DNA of 14,651 nucleotides from Pseudomonadota bacterium (lineage in GTDB: Bacteria; Pseudomonadota; Alphaproteobacteria; Rhizobiales; Xanthobacteraceae). The notes beneath the pieces were generated by a model. That model was not told the origin of the DNA. It did not search any database and saw nothing but the letters and a program-made list of their open reading frames with translations. The stretch lies in the NCBI GenBank assembly GCA_963205465.1, contig CAUJKG010000371.1:1-14651 (forward strand), given 5' to 3'. Positions 7,583 through 14,122 of the stretch are shown piece by piece (the stretch's first letter is position 1; every line of letters starts with the position of its first letter). The position numbers and the translations under genes were made by a program.

Positions 7583-7615
7583 GCTTCTTGGAGGACAGCT
7601 GAGAACCCAAGATCG

Positions 7616-8653
7616 TTATTCCGCGGCCTGTAGCGGTGCCTTGGGTGCGCGGCTGAGGTGAAATCCGGCCGGCCGCACGAACAGGAAATCGAAGCGCGTG
7701 CCGCGAACCACAGCGTGAAGGATAAGCGGCAGGATCACGCCTGCCGCGGTCACGATGAGTGCAACCGATCCCAGATCGGGCACGATGCCGGTTTTCAGCA
7801 GCACGGCGCGTGTGGCCGCCATCGGCAGGAAGAAAGCGAGATAGACCACGATCGAGTTTTCGCCGGCATAGCGAAGCAGCGAAAGCCAGTTCACTTTTGC
7901 CAGCAATGCGGCAAGAGCGACCACGGCCGCCGCACCGGCAAAACCGAGCAGGAGCGAAAGCACCGGCATTTCGCTATAGCCGCGCACGACCATGAGATCG
8001 TTTGCGAAGGCCCAGACGCCGAGCGCGAGCACGGCAAGCCAGGGATCTTTCTGCACGCCGGCCGCGAAGCGGAAGATGGGGCCGGCGAGCCAGTAGCCCG
8101 CGAAGAAATAGACGAACCGCGCAGCGAATTCGTCGATCATGATCCAGCCAGTGTGGATGGGCGCGATTTCGAGGGCTGCAGCAAGCACGAAGATGGCGAG
8201 CGGCGGCACGCGCTTGAAAAGCTTCGTCACCACGAAGAACACCGGCAGGATGTAGATGAACCAGAGCGTGCCGAACGGCTCAAGGAAAGCGAGCCCAAAC
8301 TGACGCGCGACTTCGACCACGCCGCCTTGCGCGAGAAATGCCGGGGCCTTGAACGCAAACTGGATCGTGACCCAGAGCACGTAGAAATAGAGGAAGTGCA
8401 CGACCTTCTTGTCGAGATAATCCCGCCAGTTGCGATCGATCACGCGGGCGAGAAACAGGCCGGAGATCAGGAAGAAGTCCGGCATGCGAAACGGCTTCGC
8501 GAAGGCGACGAAATAGTGCAGCCAGCTCTCTTTGCCGGCGGCAAGTTCGACGCCGAGCGTCGAATGCATCATCACAACCATGATGATGCAAAAGCCCTTG
8601 GCGTAATCGACCCAGTCGACCCGCGGCTTTTCGTAATGCGCCATTGTTGCCAT
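7616..8653 (-). CDS. Membrane acyltransferase (acyltransferase 3 / YcfT-like), copy 2
   Basis: The 345-residue polytopic membrane protein is a paralogue of the gene at 6339-7376. It has the same K19/H30 pair in helix 1 (KGFCIIMVVMMH) and the same FRMPDFFLISGLF and FGTLWFIYILP segments. The pair is most divergent at about residues 111-120 and 196-225, which probably lie in loops or outer helices and may alter acceptor or donor choice. The predicted role is acylation of an envelope or exported glycan, acceptor unknown. The start is ATG 8653, with GGAG 6 bases upstream; ATG 8644 is an alternative. The frame is open to 9199, but that 182-codon extension runs antisense through the start of hrpB and is low-complexity shadow sequence. 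The gene is divergent from hrpB (157 bases between starts) and shares that upstream region with it. A leader hairpin overlaps its ribosome binding site. Confidence 0.88.
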   Translation of the reverse strand: MATMAHYEKPRVDWVDYAKGFCIIMVVMMHSTLGVELAAGKESWLHYFVAFAKPFRMPDFFLISGLFLARVIDRNWRDYLDKKVVHFLYFYVLWVTIQFAFKAPAFLAQGGVVEVARQFGLAFLEPFGTLWFIYILPVFFVVTKLFKRVPPLAIFVLAAALEIAPIHTGWIMIDEFAARFVYFFAGYWLAGPIFRFAAGVQKDPWLAVLALGVWAFANDLMVVRGYSEMPVLSLLLGFAGAAAVVALAALLAKVNWLSLLRYAGENSIVVYLAFFLPMAATRAVLLKTGIVPDLGSVALIVTAAGVILPLILHAVVRGTRFDFLFVRPAGFHLSRAPKAPLQAAE

Positions 8654-8661
8654 CGTCGTCT

Positions 8662-8681
8662 CCGCATCGGACAGGATGCGG
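8662..8681 (-). promoter_or_regulatory. Leader hairpin overlapping the ribosome binding site of acyltransferase copy 2
   Basis: On the minus strand CCGCATC-CTGTCC-GATGCGG forms a perfect 7-bp stem with a 6-base loop. The Shine-Dalgarno GGAG begins with the last two G residues of the 3' arm, so folding would hide half of the ribosome binding site, 6 bases before the ATG. This could damp translation or make it conditional. No ligand-binding fold or known thermosensor motif is visible. Confidence 0.4.
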
Positions 8682-8684
8682 CTT

Positions 8685-8701
8685 GTGTCCATTCGGGACA
8701 C
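8685..8701. promoter_or_regulatory. Inverted repeat upstream of acyltransferase copy 2
   Basis: GTGTCC-ATTCG-GGACAC has perfect 6-bp arms and a 5-base spacer. It is centred about 40 bases upstream of the copy 2 start codon, almost the same offset as the 16-bp palindrome before copy 1, though the sequences differ. It is a possible operator; short arms make chance plausible. Confidence 0.3.
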
Positions 8702-8752
8702 TAGCCGCTGCATGTTAACCGGCGGTGCAAGCGAAAGGCCGTTTTTCGTTGT

Positions 8753-8781
8753 TTTGACCGATGCGAAGCGAACAGCTATCT
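8753..8781 (+). promoter_or_regulatory. Predicted housekeeping promoter of hrpB
   Basis: TTTGAC (8753-8758) and CTATCT (8776-8781) are separated by 17 bases. Each matches the alphaproteobacterial sigma-70 consensus CTTGAC-N17-CTATAT at five of six positions. Transcription would start near 8788 and give a leader of roughly 23 bases to the ATG at 8811. This supports that ATG over the in-frame extension back to 8676. Confidence 0.55.
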
Positions 8782-8810
8782 CGCGGAATGTTGCAGCCAT
8801 CGCGTTAAGC

Positions 8811-11294
8811 ATGAATTCACCACGAGAACTGTTATCCGGCGCCTTTCCGGTCGATGCGGTGCTGCCGGCGTTGCAGGAGACTTTGCGCGCACGCAATGCG
8901 GCCGTGCTCGTGGCGCAGCCGGGTGCGGGCAAGACTACGCGCGTGCCGCTCGCGTTGCTCGATGAGCCCTGGGTCAAATCGGGAAAAATTCTCGTTCTGG
9001 AACCCCGGCGGATTGCGGCCCGCGCCGCCGCGCAGTTCATGGCGAACTCGATCGGGGAAAGGCTGGGCGATAGGGTAGGCTTGCGCGTCCGCTTCGGTTC
9101 GAAGGTCAGCCGCAAGACCCGGATCGAAATGATTACCGAGGGCGTCTTCACCCGCCTCGTATTGGAAGACCCGGAACTCAAAGACGTCTCCGCCGTCATC
9201 TTCGACGAATTTCACGAGCGCTCGCTCGATGCCGATCTCGGGCTGGCGCTGGCGCTCGACGCGCAACGGGGTCTGCGCGAAGACCTGCGGATTCTCGTGA
9301 TGTCGGCGACGCTTGACGGCGCGCGGATCGCGAAGCTGCTCGACGGCGCGCCCGTGATCGAAAGCGAAGGCAGCGCCTTTCCGGTCGAGACGAAATATCT
9401 CGGCCGGGATGCGCGCACGCCGATCCATGTCGCGATGGCGGACGCGCTGACGCGCGTAACGGCGAGCGAAGCCGGTTCGATTCTCGGCTTTCTGCCTGGT
9501 GTCGGCGAAATCCGCCGCACGGCGGATTTGCTTGCCGAACGCATTCGCGACGATGCGATCGATATCGTGCCGCTTTACGGCGCGCTCGATAGCAACGTGC
9601 AGGACAAAGCCATCGAGCCGCCGGCTGCGGGACGGCGCAAGATCGTGCTTGCGACCTCGATTGCGGAAACCTCGATCACTATCAAAGGTGTTCGCGTCGT
9701 GGTGGATTCCGGGCTTGCGCGCGTGCCGCGCTTCGAGCCGGATCTGGGTCTTACGCGGCTCGAAACCGTGCGCGTCTCGCGCGCTTCGGCCGATCAGCGT
9801 CGCGGCCGTGCCGGCCGCACCGAACCCGGTATCTGCTACCGGCTGTGGAATGAGGAGCAGACGCGAAGCCTGCTGCCTTTCGCAACGCCGGAAATTCTGG
9901 CCGCCGATCTGACCGGCCTCATGCTCGATCTGGCGCAATGGGGCGTGCGCGATCCTGAAACGCTGACCTGGCTCGATCCGCCGCCATCCGCTGCGGTCAA
10001 CGAAGCGAAATCGCTGCTGGCCTCGCTCGGCGCACTCGACGCAAGTGGTGCGATTACGCCGCTCGGCAAGAAGCTCGGCACGCTACCGCTGCATCCGCGG
10101 CTTGCCGCGATGATTGTCGCTGCAAGCGAAGGAGACAACGCACAACTCGCTGCCGAGATTGCCGCGGTGGTTTCCGAGCGCGGGCTCGGCGGAAACGACA
10201 TTGATCTATCGCACCGGATTGCCGAGTTCAGGCGCGATCGCTCGCGCAGAGGCGAGGAAGCGCGCAACCTCGCGCGGCGCTGGGCAGAACTCGCCGGCGG
10301 AAAAATCCGCGAAGCCGATCCGAAACAGGCCGGACAACTGCTCGCGCTGGCCTATCCGGACCGCATCGCCAAGGCGCGCGCGGAACGCGGCGGCGCATTT
10401 CTGCTTGCCAACGGCCGTGGCGCGAAACTGGAGCCGGCGAATGCGCTCGCGCGCGAAGACTATCTCGCCATCGCTGAAATAGCGGGTGCGGCGCAGGAAG
10501 GCCGCATCCTGCTTGCAGCGCGGATCAGCGAAGCCGAACTCATCGCGCGTTTTGCCGGGCAGATCGTCGAGACCGAAGAAGCGGTATTCGATTCCAAAGC
10601 CCGCGCGATCCGCGGCCGCGCCGCGCGCAAATATCATGCTTTGGTGCTACGCGACCGGCCGCTGAAGGTGGCGGCGAACGAAGCCTCCGCGCGCGCGCTC
10701 GCGGTGGGGATCGCCTCACTCGGCATCGATGTGCTTCCATTCTCCGCTGCCGCGCGACGCTGGCTCGAGCGCGTGCGCTTCCTTCGCCAGGCCGAAGGCG
10801 AAGAGTGGCCGGATGTTTCGAACGAAGCGCTGGAAAAGAATATCGAAAGCTGGCTCGCGCCGTTTCTGGCCGGAAAGACCTCGCTCCACGAAATTTCTCC
10901 GAGCGATGTTTCGAACGCGCTCCATGCGATGCTCACGCATGAGCTTGCACGTCGCCTTGACAGCGAATCGCCGGATCGTTTTATCGCGCCGACCGGTTCA
11001 GAGCTTGCGATCGACTATGCCGCCGAAGCCGGTCCCACGATCTCGGTAAAAGTGCAGGAGTTGTTCGGACTCTCCCGCCATCCCTCCGTCGCGGCAGGAA
11101 AAATTCCACTTGTGCTTTCGCTGTTGTCGCCTGCCGGCCGTCCCATTCAAGTAACGCGCGACCTGCCGGCGTTCTGGCGCGGCTCCTGGGCGGACGTGAA
11201 GAAAGAAATGCGCGGCCGCTATCCGAAGCACGTCTGGCCGGACGATCCCGCGACGGCCGTGCCGACGCGACGCGCCAAGCCGCGTGGCACATAA
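8811..11294 (+). CDS. hrpB: DExH-box ATP-dependent helicase HrpB
   Basis: The 827-residue helicase of the DEAH/RHA type is cytosolic; the cellular role of HrpB is poorly defined. RecA domain 1 has Walker A QPGAGKTTR (about residues 36-44), Walker B/motif II DEFHER (132-137) and SATLDG (165-170). RecA domain 2 has the VLATSIAETSITIKGVRVVVDSGLAR region and motif VI QRRGRAGRT (329-337). A winged-helix/ratchet part (LDPPPSAAVNEAKSLLASLGAL) and the long HrpB-specific C-terminal region ending in PAFWRGSWADVKKEMRGRYPKHVWPDDP follow. The length matches the usual 820-850 residues. I chose ATG 8811: it lies just after a good promoter and removes 45 non-family residues, although no clear Shine-Dalgarno is visible. 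It is divergent from acyltransferase copy 2 and followed by the aspartic protease gene, with a 101-base gap. Confidence 0.95.
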   Translation: MNSPRELLSGAFPVDAVLPALQETLRARNAAVLVAQPGAGKTTRVPLALLDEPWVKSGKILVLEPRRIAARAAAQFMANSIGERLGDRVGLRVRFGSKVSRKTRIEMITEGVFTRLVLEDPELKDVSAVIFDEFHERSLDADLGLALALDAQRGLREDLRILVMSATLDGARIAKLLDGAPVIESEGSAFPVETKYLGRDARTPIHVAMADALTRVTASEAGSILGFLPGVGEIRRTADLLAERIRDDAIDIVPLYGALDSNVQDKAIEPPAAGRRKIVLATSIAETSITIKGVRVVVDSGLARVPRFEPDLGLTRLETVRVSRASADQRRGRAGRTEPGICYRLWNEEQTRSLLPFATPEILAADLTGLMLDLAQWGVRDPETLTWLDPPPSAAVNEAKSLLASLGALDASGAITPLGKKLGTLPLHPRLAAMIVAASEGDNAQLAAEIAAVVSERGLGGNDIDLSHRIAEFRRDRSRRGEEARNLARRWAELAGGKIREADPKQAGQLLALAYPDRIAKARAERGGAFLLANGRGAKLEPANALAREDYLAIAEIAGAAQEGRILLAARISEAELIARFAGQIVETEEAVFDSKARAIRGRAARKYHALVLRDRPLKVAANEASARALAVGIASLGIDVLPFSAAARRWLERVRFLRQAEGEEWPDVSNEALEKNIESWLAPFLAGKTSLHEISPSDVSNALHAMLTHELARRLDSESPDRFIAPTGSELAIDYAAEAGPTISVKVQELFGLSRHPSVAAGKIPLVLSLLSPAGRPIQVTRDLPAFWRGSWADVKKEMRGRYPKHVWPDDPATAVPTRRAKPRGT

Positions 11295-11304
11295 GTTCCA
11301 ATTT

Positions 11305-11333
11305 ATTGAAAATTGCGCAGATTGCGCCCATCT
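11305..11333 (+). promoter_or_regulatory. Possible promoter of the aspartic protease gene
   Basis: In a short AT-rich patch right after hrpB, ATTGAA (11305-11310) and CCATCT (11328-11333) are 17 bases apart. Each fits the alphaproteobacterial CTTGAC/CTATAT consensus at four of six positions. A start near 11340 would leave a leader of about 55 bases. This is weaker than the hrpB promoter. Confidence 0.3.
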
Positions 11334-11395
11334 AACTCCGCGTTAACGGGCTTCATACGTTCTTCGCGGGAAGATCGCGTTTCCCAAGGGTGGCC

Positions 11396-11932
11396 ATGTT
11401 TCGCTTTCTGCTTCTTCTCGTTGCCGGCTTCGTCGCGCTTTCGGTCTATGCGCCGGATACCGCGCAGGATCTGCTCCGCCGCTCGCGCGACGCCTTCGTC
11501 GCGTTTCAGCAAGGTGCCGAGCCTGCACCGGTGCAGCCCGACCCGAAGGACAATGATGCCGGTGGCTTTGTCCGCATCCGCTCCGATCGCGCGGGTCACT
11601 ATGTTTCGGATGTCGATTTCAACGGCCGCCGCTTTCGCGCGATTGTCGATACCGGGGCGACGCTGATCGCGATCCGCTACGAGGACGGCAGGGCGCTCGG
11701 CCTGATCACGCCGTCCGACCGCTTCGATATTCGCGTCAACACCGCCAACGGCGAGGCGCGCGCCAAGCGGGTGCAGCTTCGGTCGGTCCGCATCGGCACG
11801 ATCCAGATCGACAACGTCGAGGCCATGGTGCTGGATGAAGGGATGCTCGGGCAGAACCTGCTCGGCATGAGCTTCCTGAAGCGCCTCGCCCGCTTTGAAG
11901 TAAAACGCGGCGTACTCGAACTCGAGCGCTGA
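11396..11932 (+). CDS. TIGR02281-type retropepsin-like aspartic protease, membrane-anchored
   Basis: The 178-residue protein has an N-terminal hydrophobic segment (about residues 2-19, FRFLLLLVAGFVALSVYA) that acts as a signal anchor. A linker rich in Pro, Asp and Gln follows, then a single clan AA (retropepsin-like) domain. The catalytic motif is VDTGATLIAI (V84-I93, Asp85). The C-terminal hydrophobic-hydrophobic-Gly element is LLGMSFLKRL, which completes the fold. With one DTG per chain it should act as a homodimer, with the domain in the periplasm. Substrates of this alphaproteobacterial family are not known to me. I chose ATG 11396 because AAGG lies about 7 bases upstream; in-frame GTG 11390 would leave no spacer to that site. 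It lies between hrpB and the hexose-phosphate mutase on the same strand, with no obvious functional tie to either. Confidence 0.88.
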   Translation: MFRFLLLLVAGFVALSVYAPDTAQDLLRRSRDAFVAFQQGAEPAPVQPDPKDNDAGGFVRIRSDRAGHYVSDVDFNGRRFRAIVDTGATLIAIRYEDGRALGLITPSDRFDIRVNTANGEARAKRVQLRSVRIGTIQIDNVEAMVLDEGMLGQNLLGMSFLKRLARFEVKRGVLELER

Positions 11933-11973
11933 CGCACTTAAATTTGCCCGCTTTCGTGCTAGACCGCTCCCGG

Positions 11974-11989
11974 CCCGGCGCCCGCCGGG
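11974..11989 (+). promoter_or_regulatory. GC-rich inverted repeat just upstream of the mutase gene
   Basis: CCCGGCG-CC-CGCCGGG has perfect 7-bp arms and sits 22 bases before the ATG at 12012, 7 bases before the in-frame ATG at 11997. It could end transcription from the protease gene, although no U tract follows. It could also be a leader hairpin: it buries the only Shine-Dalgarno-like bases (CGGGA) available to ATG 11997. Confidence 0.35.
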
Positions 11990-12011
11990 ATGTTTCATGC
12001 ATGGATTGACG

Positions 12012-13511
12012 ATGTTTCCCAAGCCAAAAGCGGCAATTAAGCCGAATACCTACGAGTATGAATCGACGCCGCTCGTGAAGCCCACGGGCTTCCGGGAATA
12101 TGACGCGCGCTGGCTCTTGGAAAAAGAAATCAATCTGATCGGCGTGCAGGCGCTGGGCCTCGGCATGGCGACGCTGTTTCATGAACTCGGTGTAAGGCCC
12201 GATATTGTCGTGGGCCATGACTTCCGCGGCTATTCCATGTCGGTCAAGGCAGCGCTGACAAGCGGGTTGATGGCGGGCGGCATGCGCGTCCACGACGTGG
12301 GTCTTGCGCTTTCGCCGATGGCTTATTTTGCGCAGTTCGAACTCGATTGTCCCTGCGTTGCCATGGTTACGGCCTCGCACAACGATAACGGCTGGACCGG
12401 CGTAAAGATGGGTGCGGCGCGCCCGCTTACGTTCGGGCCGGATGAGATGGGCCGCCTCAAGGAAATCGTGCTCGAAGGCAAATCGAAAACGCGCGAGGGC
12501 GGGTCGTTTACGTTCATTCCCGGCTTTGCCGATCGCTATATGGCCGATCTCGCCAACCGCCCGAAACTCAAGCGCAAGCTGAAAGTCATTGCCGCCTGCG
12601 GCAACGGCACGGCGGGCGCTTTCGCGCCGAAAGTATTGGAAGCGATCGGTTGCGAGGTCGTTCCGCTCGACACCGAACTCGATCACACCTTTCCGAAATA
12701 CAATCCGAATCCGGAAGACCTGAAGATGCTGCATGCGGTGCGCGATGCGGTGCTTGCGCATAAGGCTGATGTCGGTCTTGCCTTCGATGGTGACGGTGAC
12801 CGCTGCGGCGTCGTAGACGATAGCGGCGAAGAGATTTTCGCCGACAAGGTCGGTGTGATGCTCGCGCGCGATATGTCGGCGGGCGACAAGGGCGGGCAGT
12901 TTATCGTCGATGTGAAATCGACCGGCCTTTGGCTCACGGATCCGGTCTTGAAGCAGAATGGCGTGAAGGTTGATTTCTGGAAGACCGGCCACTCCTACAT
13001 CAAGCGCCGCTCGGCCGAGCTGAAAGCCGTAGCCGGCTTCGAGAAATCCGGTCACTTTTTCTTCGGTCCGCCCTTCGGCCGCGGTTACGACGACGGTCTG
13101 TTGTCTGCCATCGCGGTCTGCGAGATGCTCGACCGCAATCCGGATAAGAAGATGTCGGATCTGCGCCTCGCTTTGCCGCAGACTTGGCAGTCGCCGACCA
13201 TGTCGCCGCATTGCGACGACGAGAAGAAATACGGCATCGTCGAGAAAATCGTGAAGCACTTCGAAGCTGCGAAAGCGAAGGGCGACGCGGTTGCCGGTCA
13301 GAAGATCCGCGATCTCGTGACGGTCAACGGCGTGCGTGTCACCGTCGAGGACGGAACCTGGGGTCTGGTGCGGGCTTCATCGAACAAGCCCGAACTGGTC
13401 GTGGTGGTGGAAAGCCCGGCTTCCGAAGCGCGCATGAAGGATATGTTCAAGGCGCTCGACGCGGTGATCCGTACCCATCCGGAAGTCGGCGAATACAATC
13501 AGAAAATCTGA
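12012..13511 (+). CDS. Phosphomannomutase/phosphoglucomutase
   Basis: The 499-residue alpha-D-phosphohexomutase interconverts mannose or glucose 1- and 6-phosphates and so feeds GDP-mannose or UDP-glucose pathways for surface polysaccharide. Visible motifs are the phosphoserine loop TASHNDNGWTG (Ser122) and the metal loop DGDGDR (residues 259-264). The sugar-recognition loop is EKSGH (334-338) and the C-terminal phosphate-binding loop is RASSNKP (444-450). EKSGH differs from the more common GEMSGH by Lys for Met, but keeps Glu, Ser, Gly and His. I chose ATG 12012 (MFPKPKA) because rhizobial homologues begin this way; ATG 11997 is five codons upstream in frame. CTTAAA at 11937 and CTAGAC at 11959 could form a weak promoter. 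An inverted repeat lies just before the gene. The gene converges on the TadE/TadG-like gene with a 17-base gap. Confidence 0.93.
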   Translation: MFPKPKAAIKPNTYEYESTPLVKPTGFREYDARWLLEKEINLIGVQALGLGMATLFHELGVRPDIVVGHDFRGYSMSVKAALTSGLMAGGMRVHDVGLALSPMAYFAQFELDCPCVAMVTASHNDNGWTGVKMGAARPLTFGPDEMGRLKEIVLEGKSKTREGGSFTFIPGFADRYMADLANRPKLKRKLKVIAACGNGTAGAFAPKVLEAIGCEVVPLDTELDHTFPKYNPNPEDLKMLHAVRDAVLAHKADVGLAFDGDGDRCGVVDDSGEEIFADKVGVMLARDMSAGDKGGQFIVDVKSTGLWLTDPVLKQNGVKVDFWKTGHSYIKRRSAELKAVAGFEKSGHFFFGPPFGRGYDDGLLSAIAVCEMLDRNPDKKMSDLRLALPQTWQSPTMSPHCDDEKKYGIVEKIVKHFEAAKAKGDAVAGQKIRDLVTVNGVRVTVEDGTWGLVRASSNKPELVVVVESPASEARMKDMFKALDAVIRTHPEVGEYNQKI

Positions 13512-13528
13512 CCGACGGGCCGGATCCA

Positions 13529-14122
13529 TCAGGAACAGCCTGAAATCGTGCCGGTATCGCGGGTGATGCAGGTGACGAGACGCGGCCGGATGTAGAGCTG
13601 GTCCGTCAGCGTCATCGTGCCGCCGGTAAAGGCGCTGCCGACCGGTGGCGTGAAGTCGTAGGTCACTTCCGCCCAGATCACCGTTGTGTTCGGCGTATTC
13701 AGGCCTATGGGCAACGTAACGGTCGAGTTGGGCGCGCGCGCCGTGCTCTGGAAGGCGTCACTCCATGCGACGCTTGCCGTTCCTGCACCATTGATGCGGA
13801 TGCTCGATACCTTGATCTTCAGGAGGCCGTTCCACGCATAGGGAGCGAACACGGCTTTCGCCGCGTCGAATACGGCCGTGATTTCCGCGTTGGTCAGCGA
13901 ATTGTCGCGAGCCACCAGGTCGCCCACCGTATGGGAGACCAGGACGACCTTGCGCTTGATGATGATCCCCTGCGTGACCGCGGTCCCGCCGAGATAGATC
14001 GTCGCCATGAGGGGTACGATGACCGCGAACTCGACCGCGGAAACGCCGCGTCTGTCGCGGCAGAACTGCGCCGCTTTTTGGCGCAACGCAGTCAGGAATG
14101 TCGAGATCGATGCGATGCTCAT
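13529..14122 (-). CDS. TadE/TadG-like pilus assembly protein
   Basis: The 197-residue protein has the TadE-like N-terminus: a short basic cytoplasmic part, then RRGVSAVEFAVIVPLMATIYLGGTAVTQG, in which the Glu after SAV (E31) opens a single transmembrane helix (about 30-51). The remainder (about 55-197) is an exported domain without a further membrane segment; it contains YDFTPPVGS and ends with two cysteines in CITRDTGTISGCS. TadE/TadG-type proteins are minor pseudopilin-like parts of the Tad (Flp) pilus machinery in the cell envelope. The start is ATG 14122, which overlaps the stop of the upstream gene as ATGA, indicating translational coupling. The frame is open to 14224 but runs inside the upstream gene. 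Which of TadE, TadF or TadG it corresponds to cannot be decided here. Confidence 0.85.
   Translation of the reverse strand: MSIASISTFLTALRQKAAQFCRDRRGVSAVEFAVIVPLMATIYLGGTAVTQGIIIKRKVVLVSHTVGDLVARDNSLTNAEITAVFDAAKAVFAPYAWNGLLKIKVSSIRINGAGTASVAWSDAFQSTARAPNSTVTLPIGLNTPNTTVIWAEVTYDFTPPVGSAFTGGTMTLTDQLYIRPRLVTCITRDTGTISGCS

Noticed and set aside
8654..9199. 182-codon N-terminal extension of acyltransferase copy 2
   Set aside because: It runs antisense through the start and Walker A region of hrpB, is Ser/Arg/Thr-rich and is absent from the equal-length paralogue. The ATG at 8653 has a good ribosome binding site.
11736..13259. 507-codon open frame on the minus strand opposite the mutase gene and the end of the protease gene
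   Set aside because: It is fully antisense to two genes with clear catalytic motifs. The translation is rich in Arg, His and Ala with no recognisable motif, as expected from the complementary frame of GC-rich coding DNA.
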